DNA of 64,000 bases, from the NCBI GenBank assembly GCA_030428865.1, contig JAUIEK010000003.1, positions 1 to 64,000 on the forward strand, written 5' to 3'. This document shows positions 35,035 to 43,983 of the stretch, piece after piece. The DNA comes from Bacteroidia bacterium (GTDB lineage: Bacteria > Bacteroidota > Bacteroidia > Flavobacteriales > Flavobacteriaceae). The translations under genes were made by a program, and so were the position numbers. The notes beneath the pieces are model-generated. The model did no database searches and was not told the DNA's origin. It was given only the letters and a program-made list of their open reading frames with translations. Numbering within the stretch: position 1 is the first letter of the stretch; each line of letters opens with the position of its first letter.

Positions 35035-36111
35035 TTATCTGCTGGGATTATTTAAGTAATAAGAAATTAATAAATCAACTACATAGTTGTATGTTTTTGT
35101 TCCACTTTTCTGATTGTTAGCTTTTAGATATGTATCGTATCCTTTTTTTAAAATAGGTTCTATAGGGTTTTCATACTGGTCCCAAAAATCTTTTGTTTTA
35201 TGAAAATCTTTTAAGACTCCGCCATTTATTTTTTCTAATACTGTTTTGTATACTATTTTATCTCGTTTATATATTTCAACAAGAGTATAACGAAGTACCA
35301 TTTTATAACCTGAATATTGAAAGTACTTATCTTTTGAGTGAATAGCTGCCAAAAAGCCAATAAAATTTGCTTCATTTTCTGCCGAAAAACCAATTTGATG
35401 AGCTATCTCATGGCAGGTAGTTGCCGGAAAACTTGTTTTAGGAATTTTATAGTTTACTTGGGCTTCACCTGTTAGCGGATTTAAATACCCTGCTGCTCCA
35501 TTATATGACTGTAAAACACTCATTAAAGAGCTTTTAACGGAAGGATGATGATAACTAAACTGAGGGTATGTTTTGGAAAGTTCGTTATAGGATTGAGTTG
35601 CTTTAGAGTACAATTCTTCAGGCTTGTACGGAACGATTACTGATTCTAAGGTATCTTGAGTAATTAAAAGTTGCTGATCATTTGTTTTTTGTACCAATAC
35701 TTCAGCAAGTGAAATAAGTTGTTCTGTTGAGTAAGTTTGGTTTTTTAAATTCAAACTGTTAATTAAAGGAGTTCTAAAATAGTTTAAACCCCAGAATAGA
35801 TAAAAACAAAAATAAAGGACAGAAATAAAGCTAAATAACCGAATTAGAAGAGAAATTCCTTTTTTTCGGAATTTCTTAAAAAATAAATATAGGAAGCGAA
35901 TTCCTAAAAAGACGACGACGATTAATAATAAATCTCCTACAGAAAAAGGAATCCAACCTAGAGTGATTCTAAAAAAATAAGATATGTATGGATAAATACC
36001 TGTAGAGTAGTAACGTTCTATCCATTCAGGATATGATTTTAACCAAGAAATGAAAAGTATTTGCAACGGCAAACTTGCCGCTAACCAAAGTTGCTGTTTT
36101 TTGTATTTCAC
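35035..36111 (-). CDS. DUF3810 membrane-anchored zincin
   Basis: This 358-residue protein has three N-terminal membrane segments (residues about 8-120) and an extracytoplasmic domain with HEIAHQIGFSAENEANF, a zinc motif HExxH with a following Glu as in gluzincins. This is the DUF3810 family of Bacteroidetes, with no known substrate. It lies divergent to dnaB, so the 138-base gap should hold both promoters. Confidence 0.85.
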   Translation of the reverse strand: MKYKKQQLWLAASLPLQILFISWLKSYPEWIERYYSTGIYPYISYFFRITLGWIPFSVGDLLLIVVVFLGIRFLYLFFKKFRKKGISLLIRLFSFISVLYFCFYLFWGLNYFRTPLINSLNLKNQTYSTEQLISLAEVLVQKTNDQQLLITQDTLESVIVPYKPEELYSKATQSYNELSKTYPQFSYHHPSVKSSLMSVLQSYNGAAGYLNPLTGEAQVNYKIPKTSFPATTCHEIAHQIGFSAENEANFIGFLAAIHSKDKYFQYSGYKMVLRYTLVEIYKRDKIVYKTVLEKINGGVLKDFHKTKDFWDQYENPIEPILKKGYDTYLKANNQKSGTKTYNYVVDLLISYYLNNPSR

Positions 36112-36205
36112 AGACTAAAAATAAACAAGAATTCTATATTATGCAGGGTTGTTAACAAGATAATAACAATATGGTTAACAAAATATGTGCACAAATAAAA
36201 TGAGC

Positions 36206-36213
36206 TACTTTTA
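36206..36213 (+). promoter_or_regulatory. Possible -7 box of dnaB
   Basis: TACTTTTA differs from TAnnTTTG only in the last base and lies 36 bases before the preferred dnaB start codon. TTAACA-type sites at 36152 and 36175 lie upstream. Confidence 0.3.
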
Positions 36214-36249
36214 ATCGTATTTTACATGAATACTATACATTTGTCCGGT

Positions 36250-37785
36250 ATGGAAAAAACGAACCCAATTACAGGTACAAAAATCGATAAAAGTAGAATT
36301 ATCAGCTTAGAAAAAGGGAAAGTTCCGCCTCAAGCAGTAGATTTAGAAGAGGCTGTTCTAGGTGCTATGATGATTGACAAAAAAGGAATCGATGATGTAA
36401 TTGATATTCTTCATCCAGATGCGTTTTATGATGTTAGACATCAAGAAATTTACCGAGTTATTTACGATTTATTTCAGCAATCAAAACCGATTGATTTACT
36501 AACTGTTTCTAGCCAATTAAAAAAGAATGGAAAATTAGATTTAGTAGGAGGTGATTTTTACCTAATTCGTCTTACACAAAAAGTAGCATCATCAGCACAT
36601 ATAGAATTCCATGCCCGAATTATCCTTCAAAAATACATTCAGCGTAAACTGATCTCTATTTCTAGTGAAATTATTGAAAATGCTTATGATGAAACGTCTG
36701 ATGTTTTTGATTTGCTAGACGATGCAGAAGCTAAACTCTTTGAAGTAACACAAGGAAATCTAAAGAAAAGTTCTGAAGGAGCAGGAGACCTTGTAAAACA
36801 AGCCTTGAAAAAAATAGAAGATATCTCTAAAAAAGAAGGCATGAGTGGTTTAGCCACAGGTTTTACTAAACTAGATGCACTTACTTCTGGTTGGCAACCT
36901 TCCGATCTAATTATTATTGCTGCTCGTCCTGGTATGGGTAAAACAGCATTTGTGATTTCCATGGCCAAAAACATGGCGATTAATTTTAATCATCCTGTGG
37001 CTGTTTTTTCATTAGAAATGTCTTCAGTTCAATTAATTACCAGAATGATTTCTTCTGAAACAGGGTTAACTTCAGAAAAGTTACGAAAGGGAAATTTAGA
37101 ACCACATGAGTGGGAACAATTGAACGTAAAAGTAAAACGCCTTTCAGATGCTCCTATTTTTATAGACGACACACCTTCTTTGTCTATTTTTGATTTACGT
37201 GCAAAAGCAAGACGGTTGGTTTCACAACATGGCGTAAAAATTATTGTAATTGATTATTTACAATTAATGACTGCTGGAACATCATCAAAAGCAGGAGGAA
37301 ATCGAGAGCAAGAAATATCAACCATTTCAAGAAACTTAAAAGCTTTAGCTAAAGAATTAGATGTTCCTGTTATTGCTTTATCACAGCTTTCACGTGCAGT
37401 TGAAACAAGAGGAGGAAGTAAACGCCCTTTGTTGTCTGACTTACGTGAATCTGGTGCTATTGAACAAGATGCTGATATTGTTTCTTTTATTTACAGGCCA
37501 GAATATTATGGAATGACAGAGTGGGATGATGATGATCACACACCTTGTGAAGGGCAAGCTGAGTTTATTGTAGCAAAACACAGAAATGGAGGGTTAGACA
37601 ATATTCGATTAAAGTTTACAGGTTATTTAGCAAAATTTTCTGATTTAGATGAAGGATTTAGTAGTGAATTCCACTCTAGCATGAATATAGGTTTTTCAAG
37701 TGAAACAGATTCTTATCCAAACATAAGTGGAGCTTCTCCAGAAGACGCTTTTGGATCAGAGGAGGAAAATGATATTCCGTTTTAA
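36250..37785 (+). CDS. dnaB: Replicative DNA helicase
   Basis: From the second ATG (36250) this is 511 residues; the first ATG (36226) would add eight. The second is chosen because it gives the usual flavobacterial start. An N-terminal domain (about 20-130, PPQAVDLEEAVLGAMM) is followed by the RecA-like motor with Walker A ARPGMGKTAF, Walker B IIVIDYLQLM and the arginine-finger region LSDLRESGAIEQDADIV. It unwinds DNA at the replication fork as a hexamer. No intein is present, and the acidic C-terminal tail ends DIPF. Confidence 0.96.
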   Translation: MEKTNPITGTKIDKSRIISLEKGKVPPQAVDLEEAVLGAMMIDKKGIDDVIDILHPDAFYDVRHQEIYRVIYDLFQQSKPIDLLTVSSQLKKNGKLDLVGGDFYLIRLTQKVASSAHIEFHARIILQKYIQRKLISISSEIIENAYDETSDVFDLLDDAEAKLFEVTQGNLKKSSEGAGDLVKQALKKIEDISKKEGMSGLATGFTKLDALTSGWQPSDLIIIAARPGMGKTAFVISMAKNMAINFNHPVAVFSLEMSSVQLITRMISSETGLTSEKLRKGNLEPHEWEQLNVKVKRLSDAPIFIDDTPSLSIFDLRAKARRLVSQHGVKIIVIDYLQLMTAGTSSKAGGNREQEISTISRNLKALAKELDVPVIALSQLSRAVETRGGSKRPLLSDLRESGAIEQDADIVSFIYRPEYYGMTEWDDDDHTPCEGQAEFIVAKHRNGGLDNIRLKFTGYLAKFSDLDEGFSSEFHSSMNIGFSSETDSYPNISGASPEDAFGSEEENDIPF

Positions 37786-37856
37786 GAAGATTGTAAGAAT
37801 AGCTTAGAGTTTTTTATATAAGTAAATGTGTTAAGTAAATGTGTATTTTCGTTTAC

Positions 37857-39116
37857 ATGAAACAATCTATTCTTTTTTTAATTTTTTCATTTTATTTGTC
37901 TTCTTTATGGGCTTCATTCATTTACATTCCGATGAGCCATGACAATCAAAAAAACCATTTAAAAGCATACGGAATTGTTTATTTTTCTCTACAACAAGGA
38001 ATAAAAGTAAAATGGTTACTGAATTATGACGGAGGTGCTTTTTTAATGGAGCAAAATTCAGATATAGAAAAAGAATGTAAAATTCGGGGAGTTTCATATC
38101 AAATAATATCAGATACAAAAGCACAATTAATTTTACAAGAAATTGCATCACCTGCCAAAAATCAAGAAGCGGTTACTTTAGAAAAAGCGCCTAAAATTGC
38201 CGTGTATTCACCCAAAGATAAAATGCCTTGGGATGATGCTGTTACAATGGTTTTATCTTATGCAGAAATCCCTTTTGATGTTGTATATGACAGAGAGGTT
38301 TTAGAAGACAAACTGCTTTTGTACGAATGGCTTCATTTGCATCATGAAGATTTCACAGGTCAATATGGTCGCTTTTATGGATCATTTAGAACTGCTCCAT
38401 GGTACGTAGAAGGCAAAAAAGATGCTGAAAAATTGGCGAAAGAATTGGGTTTTAGCAAGGTTTCTCAAGCCAAGTTGGCTGTTAGTAAAAAAATTCGTGA
38501 TTATGTAATTGGAGGTGGGTTTATGTTTGCGATGTGTTCTGCAACTGATAGTTTTGATATTGCTTTATCTGCAGAAGGAGTAGATATTGCCGAATCTATG
38601 TTTGATGGTGATCCGGCAGAAGCTAATTACCAATCAAAAATTGATTTTACTAAAACATTTGCTTTTGAAAACTTCACTCTAGTTAGAAATCCAATTACAT
38701 ATGAATTTTCTTCTATAGATATGACACAAAAGCGAAGGATACCTAAAACCTCAGATTACTTTTCTCTTACTGAATTTTCGGCAAAGTGGGATCCGGTTCC
38801 GACCATGTTGACTCAAAACCATACGCAACTGGTAAAAGGATTTATGGGACAAACTACCTCTTTTGATAGAAATACTGTTAAGTCTAATGTGCTAGTGATG
38901 GGAGAAAATAAAACCAATAGAGAAGCACGTTATATCCATGGAACAAAAGGAAAAGGAATGTTTACTTTTTATGGCGGCCACGATCCTGAAGATTATACGC
39001 ATAGGGTAGGTGATCCTAAAACAGAATTAGAATTGCATCCTAATTCACCCGGCTATCGATTAATTTTAAATAATGTATTATTTCCAGCAGCAAAGAAGAA
39101 AAAACAAAAAACATAA
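37857..39116 (+). CDS. Conserved secreted protein of the family named asparagine synthetase B
   Basis: From the ATG at 37857 this is 419 residues, with a signal peptide (MKQSILFLIFSFYLSSLWA). It belongs to a Bacteroidetes family often labelled asparagine synthetase B, but I see neither the N-terminal Cys nucleophile nor the PPi-loop SGGVDS of that enzyme. The conserved stretches LHHEDFTGQYGRFYGSFRTAPW and GGGFMFAMCSATDSFDIAL could point to a glutamine-amidotransferase-like fold with Cys in FAMCSATD. The location outside the cytoplasm argues against amino-acid synthesis. True role unknown. Confidence 0.65.
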   Translation: MKQSILFLIFSFYLSSLWASFIYIPMSHDNQKNHLKAYGIVYFSLQQGIKVKWLLNYDGGAFLMEQNSDIEKECKIRGVSYQIISDTKAQLILQEIASPAKNQEAVTLEKAPKIAVYSPKDKMPWDDAVTMVLSYAEIPFDVVYDREVLEDKLLLYEWLHLHHEDFTGQYGRFYGSFRTAPWYVEGKKDAEKLAKELGFSKVSQAKLAVSKKIRDYVIGGGFMFAMCSATDSFDIALSAEGVDIAESMFDGDPAEANYQSKIDFTKTFAFENFTLVRNPITYEFSSIDMTQKRRIPKTSDYFSLTEFSAKWDPVPTMLTQNHTQLVKGFMGQTTSFDRNTVKSNVLVMGENKTNREARYIHGTKGKGMFTFYGGHDPEDYTHRVGDPKTELELHPNSPGYRLILNNVLFPAAKKKKQKT

Positions 39117-39155
39117 ATTGGTTAATAACGTGTTGATTTAACCTATAAAACTTTC

Positions 39156-39186
39156 TTGTTGATTGTTACTTAAAAAAGTACATTTG
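39156..39186 (+). promoter_or_regulatory. Promoter of the transketolase subunit gene
   Basis: TTG (39156-39158) and TACATTTG (39179-39186) are 20 bases apart, matching the Bacteroidetes consensus. Transcription would start near 39192, about 13 bases before the ATG. Confidence 0.6.
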
Positions 39187-39204
39187 CTCATCAAATAAAA
39201 AAAC

Positions 39205-40050
39205 ATGGCAACAACACAAGAGTTACAAGAATTTACACAGCAAGTAAGAAGAGATATTTTGCGAATGGTTCATGCAGTAAATTCTGGTCATCCAGGAGGA
39301 TCATTGGGATGTGCGGAATTCTTTACAGTTTTGTACAAAGAAGTTATGGAATACTCTACTGACTTTTCAATGGATGGGGAAAATGAAGATATTTTCTTTT
39401 TATCAAACGGACATATTTCTCCTGTTTACTATAGTGTATTGGCTAGAAGTGGTTTTTTTCCTATAGAAGAATTAAGCACGTTTAGAAAATTAGATTCTCG
39501 TTTGCAAGGTCATCCAACAACTCACGAAAAACTTCCAGGAATAAGAATAGCCTCTGGGTCTTTAGGACAAGGAATGAGCGTTGCCATAGGCGCTGCTCTA
39601 TCTAAAAAATTAAATAAAGACAGTAAACTGGTTTACTCGTTGCATGGAGATGGGGAATTACAAGAAGGACAAATATGGGAAGCAGCCATGTATGCATCTG
39701 CTAAAAAAGTTGATAATATTATTGCTACAATAGATTTAAACGGAAAGCAAATTGATGGAGCTACAGATGATGTGTTACCAATGGGAAGCATTAAAGCAAA
39801 GTTTGAAGCTTTTGGTTGGGATGTTCTAGAAGTAAAAGAAGGAAATAATATTGAAGAAATTAAAATAGGTTTAGAAGAAGCTAAACAAAAAATAGGAAAA
39901 GGAAAGCCTGTATGCATCTTATTACATACAGAAATGGGCAATGGAGTAGATTTTATGATGCACACACATGCATGGCACGGAAAAGCTCCTAACGATGAGC
40001 AACTACAAATTGCTTTAGAACAAAACCCTGTTACATTAGGAGATTATTAA
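39205..40050 (+). CDS. Transketolase, N-terminal (thiamine diphosphate-binding) subunit
   Basis: This 281-residue protein covers the first third of a normal transketolase: VNSGHPGGSLGCAEF, SNGHISPVYYS, GSLGQGMSVAIGAAL and the cofactor motif GDGELQEGQIWEAAMYASAKK ... NGKQIDG. The pyrimidine-binding and C-terminal domains are missing. Split transketolases are known, with the C-terminal subunit usually encoded directly downstream. Here a terminator and bshA follow, so the second subunit must be encoded elsewhere. It acts in the non-oxidative pentose phosphate pathway. Confidence 0.9.
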   Translation: MATTQELQEFTQQVRRDILRMVHAVNSGHPGGSLGCAEFFTVLYKEVMEYSTDFSMDGENEDIFFLSNGHISPVYYSVLARSGFFPIEELSTFRKLDSRLQGHPTTHEKLPGIRIASGSLGQGMSVAIGAALSKKLNKDSKLVYSLHGDGELQEGQIWEAAMYASAKKVDNIIATIDLNGKQIDGATDDVLPMGSIKAKFEAFGWDVLEVKEGNNIEEIKIGLEEAKQKIGKGKPVCILLHTEMGNGVDFMMHTHAWHGKAPNDEQLQIALEQNPVTLGDY

Positions 40051-40075
40051 ACTCCTAAGATTATAAAGCCAATAA

Positions 40076-40111
40076 AAATCCTATTTTAAGTATTTAAATA
40101 GGATTTTTTTA
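40076..40111 (+). terminator. Intrinsic terminator after the transketolase subunit
   Basis: AAATCCTATTT (40076-40086) pairs perfectly with AAATAGGATTT (40096-40106), followed by further T residues. It shows that no second transketolase gene is read through from this promoter. Confidence 0.82.
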
Positions 40112-40178
40112 TATTTTCCTTTAGATAGTCATTGTAAGGTTTGTAATATCTTTACAACAAACCAAGCAAACTAAACAA

Positions 40179-41312
40179 ATGAAGATAGGTATTGTATGCT
40201 ATCCTACTTATGGAGGGAGTGGAGTAGTAGCCACTGAACTAGGAATGGCTTTAGCAGATAAAGGACATGAAGTCCATTTTATAACATACAATCAACCAGT
40301 TCGGCTAGATTTTATTTCTCATAATTTACACTTTCATGAAGTTTTAATGGAAGAGTATCCTTTATTCCAATATCAACCGTATGAGCTAGCTTTATCAAGT
40401 AAATTGGTAGAAGTTGTAAAAAAATACAACCTTGAACTACTTCATGTGCATTACGCAATTCCACATGCATATGCGGCTTACATGGCAAAAATGATGCTCA
40501 AAGAAAAAGGGATTGATATTAAAGTTGTGACCACTCTTCATGGCACGGATATCACTCTAGTAGGAAGTCATCCTTCTTATAAAGCTGCAGTAGAATTTAG
40601 TATTAATAATTCTGATGTTGTAACAGCTGTTTCGAACAGTTTAAGAGAAGATACTTTAAGGTTATTTACTATTACCAACCCTATTCAAGTTGTTTATAAT
40701 TTTATTGATTTAAAAAAGTACGAAGAAGCAGATCAAGCAGATTGCCAACGTATTGCCTTAGCAAAACCTAAGGAACGAATTGTTACGCATATTTCAAATT
40801 TTAGACCTGTTAAACGAATAGAAGATGTTATTCAAGTTTTCAATATTATTCAGCAATCAATTCCTGCTAAGCTTTTGATGGTAGGAGATGGACCAGAGCG
40901 TCTGCGTGCAGAAAACTTAGCTAGGAAATTAGATATTAAACAAAATGTATTGTTTTTAGGAAATAGCCAAGATGTAGAAAAAATCCTTTGTTATTCAGAT
41001 TTGTTTTTACTTCCGTCAAAAACAGAGAGTTTTGGGTTGGCTGCACTAGAAGCCATGGCCGCTGGAACACCTGTCATATCTACTAATACAGGAGGTCTTC
41101 AAGAAGTTAATATTAACGGAAAAACAGGATATTTAAGTGATTTGGGTAATATTGATGATATGGCTAAAAATGCAATCGAAATTTTAACAGACGATAAAGT
41201 TTTAAATGAGTTTAAAGAGCGATCTAAAGAACATGCTAGACTTTTTACGTTAGAAAATATTTTACCTGTATACGAAGATATATACAAGGGATTAATGGAA
41301 AAAGCGATCTAA
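40179..41312 (+). CDS. bshA: N-acetyl-alpha-D-glucosaminyl L-malate synthase
   Basis: This 377-residue GT4 glycosyltransferase begins MKIGIVCYPTYGGSGVVATE, the signature of BshA, which transfers GlcNAc to L-malate as the first step of bacillithiol synthesis. Later parts carry HGTDITLVG, SNFRPVKRIEDVI and the nucleotide-binding ESFGLAALEAMAAGTPVIS with the conserved E-x7-E. Bacillithiol-type thiols are known in Bacteroidetes. The other bsh genes are not in the window. The stop codon overlaps that of the convergent aroB. Confidence 0.93.
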   Translation: MKIGIVCYPTYGGSGVVATELGMALADKGHEVHFITYNQPVRLDFISHNLHFHEVLMEEYPLFQYQPYELALSSKLVEVVKKYNLELLHVHYAIPHAYAAYMAKMMLKEKGIDIKVVTTLHGTDITLVGSHPSYKAAVEFSINNSDVVTAVSNSLREDTLRLFTITNPIQVVYNFIDLKKYEEADQADCQRIALAKPKERIVTHISNFRPVKRIEDVIQVFNIIQQSIPAKLLMVGDGPERLRAENLARKLDIKQNVLFLGNSQDVEKILCYSDLFLLPSKTESFGLAALEAMAAGTPVISTNTGGLQEVNINGKTGYLSDLGNIDDMAKNAIEILTDDKVLNEFKERSKEHARLFTLENILPVYEDIYKGLMEKAI

Positions 41313-42361
41313 GAATTATAGAAATAGATACTTTCTTTAATTAAATCTGTAGAAACTTTACAATCTAATTCAAATTTTTCAAAATCATTGAGAAGCACAA
41401 AGTTAATCTCTCCAGCTGTATTCTTTTTATCGTGTTTTAAGTATTCAAATATGAATTCTAAATCTGAATCAAGAATGGTTACTTTTTTAAAAATAGAAGA
41501 AATATAATCTTTAACGATTGTGAGTTTATCCTCAGTTAAACCACATATTTTGTGTGAAAGATAACTTTCGCATATCATTCCAATAGCAATTGCTTCTCCA
41601 TGCTTTAAAGATTCTTTCTTATTATTTTCTAGAAAATAGGATTCAACAGCATGACCAATTGTGTGACCAAAGTTAAGCACTTTTCTAAGGTTCTTCTCAA
41701 AAGGATCTTTAATTACAATACTATTCTTAATTTGAATTGATTTTTCAATAATCTCAATATCAACATAATCATTAACATTTTTAATGTCTTCTAGAAGACT
41801 AATGTCAAACGTAAGTGCATACTTTATGATTTCAGCTAATCCTGATTTAATTTCTCGCTTATCTAGTGTTTCTAAATAAACTGGATCAACAACAATCAAT
41901 TTTGGATTCAAAAAAAGACCTATTTGATTCTTCAAAACCCCTAAGTCAACTCCTGTTTTTCCTCCAACTGCAGCATCAACCATACTCAATAGAGTGGTAG
42001 GGATATTAACAAAATCAATACTTCTTTTATAAGTTCCCGCTACAAATCCGCCAAGATCGGTAATTACACCACCACCTAAAGCTATTAATAAGCTTTTTCT
42101 GTCAGCACCTAGTTCCGTCAAAGCTTCCCAAACACCATAACATGTATCTAAGTTTTTGAATTCTTCTCCCGGATCAATCTCAATAATTTCTATTCGAACA
42201 TTTGTTTCCAGTTTAGGAATAAATCGTACGTAGCATTTTTCAAAAGAATTACTATCAACTAAAATAAAAACAGAAGAATACGTATTTTTACTAATTAACT
42301 CATTTAGTTTTTTATATCCATCTAATTGAAAATGAATAGAGTAAGATGAAGATTGAATCAT
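41309..42361 (-). CDS. aroB: 3-dehydroquinate synthase
   Basis: From the ATG at 42361 (350 residues; an upstream frame adds ten) this NAD-dependent enzyme performs the second step of the shikimate pathway. It shows ALGGGVITDLGGFVAGTYKRSI, PTTLLSMVDAAVGGKTGVD and the zinc-binding HxxxH regions (NFGHTIGHAVES and LKHGEAIAIGM). Its TAG (41309-41311) overlaps the TAA of bshA on the other strand (41310-41312), so the two convergent genes have no terminator space between them. Confidence 0.95.
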   Translation of the reverse strand: MIQSSSYSIHFQLDGYKKLNELISKNTYSSVFILVDSNSFEKCYVRFIPKLETNVRIEIIEIDPGEEFKNLDTCYGVWEALTELGADRKSLLIALGGGVITDLGGFVAGTYKRSIDFVNIPTTLLSMVDAAVGGKTGVDLGVLKNQIGLFLNPKLIVVDPVYLETLDKREIKSGLAEIIKYALTFDISLLEDIKNVNDYVDIEIIEKSIQIKNSIVIKDPFEKNLRKVLNFGHTIGHAVESYFLENNKKESLKHGEAIAIGMICESYLSHKICGLTEDKLTIVKDYISSIFKKVTILDSDLEFIFEYLKHDKKNTAGEINFVLLNDFEKFELDCKVSTDLIKESIYFYNS

Positions 42362-42406
42362 CAAAATTAATTTGAAATGTACTAGCTGCAAAATAAACAG
42401 AAATTA

Positions 42407-42437
42407 TTGAATTATTAGTATTGGGTAATTATATTTG
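42407..42437 (+). promoter_or_regulatory. Promoter of the proline dehydrogenase gene
   Basis: TTG (42407-42409) and TATATTTG (42430-42437) are 20 bases apart, a full match to the Bacteroidetes consensus; the start codon follows 21 bases later. Confidence 0.65.
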
Positions 42438-42458
42438 TTTCGCTTATAAAATCAACTA

Positions 42459-43622
42459 ATGAAGCTTTTTGATAACATAGAAGTAGCATTTTCCTTAAAA
42501 TCAGATTCAGAGCTTGAAAGAGCTCATTTTTTATTTAGACTTATCCAGAGTCAGCCAATGGTAAGAATAGGTACGGCTGTTACCAACTTTGCCATCAAAG
42601 CTCATTTGCCAATAGAAGGATTAATACGTTCTACTGTTTTTGATCATTTTTGTGGTGGTATAACAGAACAAGACTGTATTTCTAACATAGATAAAATGTA
42701 TAAGTCTGGAGTGTATTCTGTTCTAGATTATTCTGTAGAAGGAAAAGAAACAGAAGATCAATTTAATTACACAAAAGAAAAAACACTTTCTAATATTGAG
42801 TTTGCTAAAAACAATCCTGCTATTCCTTTTGTTGTTTTTAAACCAACAGGTGTAGGCAGGTTTTCTTTATATCAAAAAATAACAGAAAAAAAAGAACTTT
42901 CGAATGATGAAAAAAGTGAGTGGATTCGCATAGTAGAAAGATATTATGCTATTTGCGAAAAAGCCAAAAAGTATGACGTACCCGTTTTAATTGATGCTGA
43001 AGAAAGCTGGATGCAAGACGCTGCTGACAACTTAGTTGAAGAGCTAATGGAGAAATATAACAAAGAAAAAGCCATTATTTTTAATACTTTACAAATGTAT
43101 CGGCATGATCGAATGGAGTATTTAAGAGAGTTGCATCAAAGAGCACATCAAAAAGGGTTTCATATCGGATTAAAAGTTGTAAGAGGTGCTTATATGGAAA
43201 AAGAACGAGAGCGAGCAAAGGAAAAAGGATATCCATCACCTATTTGTGAAAACAAACAAGCTACAGATATTAATTATAACGAAGCCATTCGATATATGAT
43301 GGAGCATAAAAACATGGCATTATTTGCAGGAACTCACAATGAAGAAAGTTCATACTTACTTATGGATCTTGCAAAAAAGCATAAAATAAATAATGATGAC
43401 AAACGCATGTGGTTTGGTCAGTTATATGGAATGAGCGATCATATAAGTTTTAATTTAGCAAAAGAAGGATATAACACAGCTAAATATGTTCCTTATGGGC
43501 CTGTTAAAGACGTAATGCCGTACCTAATTAGAAGGGCAGAAGAAAACACATCGGTAGCAGGTCAAACAAACAGGGAGCTTTCTTTAATAAAACAAGAACG
43601 AAAACGCAGAAAATTAGAGTGA
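42459..43622 (+). CDS. Proline dehydrogenase
   Basis: This 387-residue FAD enzyme oxidises proline to pyrroline-5-carboxylate. It has the barrel motifs of the monofunctional family (VVFKPTGVGRFSLY, VLIDAEESWMQDA, NTLQMYRHDRMEYL, KVVRGAYMEKERERA, GTHNEESSYLLMD, YVPYGPVKDVMPYLIRRAEEN). The C-terminal RRAEEN helix supplies the substrate-binding Arg pair. No P5C dehydrogenase gene is near. Its stop overlaps the GTG start of the LETM1-like gene by four bases. Confidence 0.92.
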   Translation: MKLFDNIEVAFSLKSDSELERAHFLFRLIQSQPMVRIGTAVTNFAIKAHLPIEGLIRSTVFDHFCGGITEQDCISNIDKMYKSGVYSVLDYSVEGKETEDQFNYTKEKTLSNIEFAKNNPAIPFVVFKPTGVGRFSLYQKITEKKELSNDEKSEWIRIVERYYAICEKAKKYDVPVLIDAEESWMQDAADNLVEELMEKYNKEKAIIFNTLQMYRHDRMEYLRELHQRAHQKGFHIGLKVVRGAYMEKERERAKEKGYPSPICENKQATDINYNEAIRYMMEHKNMALFAGTHNEESSYLLMDLAKKHKINNDDKRMWFGQLYGMSDHISFNLAKEGYNTAKYVPYGPVKDVMPYLIRRAEENTSVAGQTNRELSLIKQERKRRKLE

Positions 43623-43927
43623 CAACTGTAGAAGAAATAAAAGAGTTACTTCGAAAAAACAAAAGACGCCTTCAAAAAGAATTGCAACAAAGTAAAGAAG
43701 CTATGTTTTTGATCAAAAAATCGATGCATACGGCTTTAAACGATGAGGAAAAAGAAAAAATTAAGATTCAGATTTTAGATATTTGCAAAGCCATACCTGC
43801 TTTTGCAGTTTTTATGCTACCAGGCGGAGCATTATTACTACCACTTTTAATCAAACTAATACCCGATATTTTACCAAGTGCTTTTAGAGAAGATGAAGAT
43901 GATAATCAAGATGAAATAAAAGCATAA
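43619..43927 (+). CDS. Small LETM1-like protein
   Basis: This 102-residue protein starts at GTG (43619), overlapping the proline dehydrogenase stop (GTGA). A charged coiled-coil start is followed by KAIPAFAVFMLPGGALLLPLLIKLIPDILPSAF, the conserved core of the LETM1 domain known from mitochondrial cation/proton exchange proteins. Only this piece of the domain is present, so it is a minimal version. The four-base overlap with a proline dehydrogenase suggests linked use, perhaps membrane association of the enzyme. Function not known. Confidence 0.7.
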   Translation: MTTVEEIKELLRKNKRRLQKELQQSKEAMFLIKKSMHTALNDEEKEKIKIQILDICKAIPAFAVFMLPGGALLLPLLIKLIPDILPSAFREDEDDNQDEIKA

Positions 43928-43956
43928 GCTTAGATATATAGCTAACAAGAAAATCG

Positions 43957-43964
43957 TACTTTTG
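43957..43964 (+). promoter_or_regulatory. -7 box of typA
   Basis: TACTTTTG matches TAnnTTTG and lies 20 bases before the typA start codon. I see no good -33 element. Confidence 0.45.
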
Positions 43965-43983
43965 CAGCTTCAAAATAAACACT

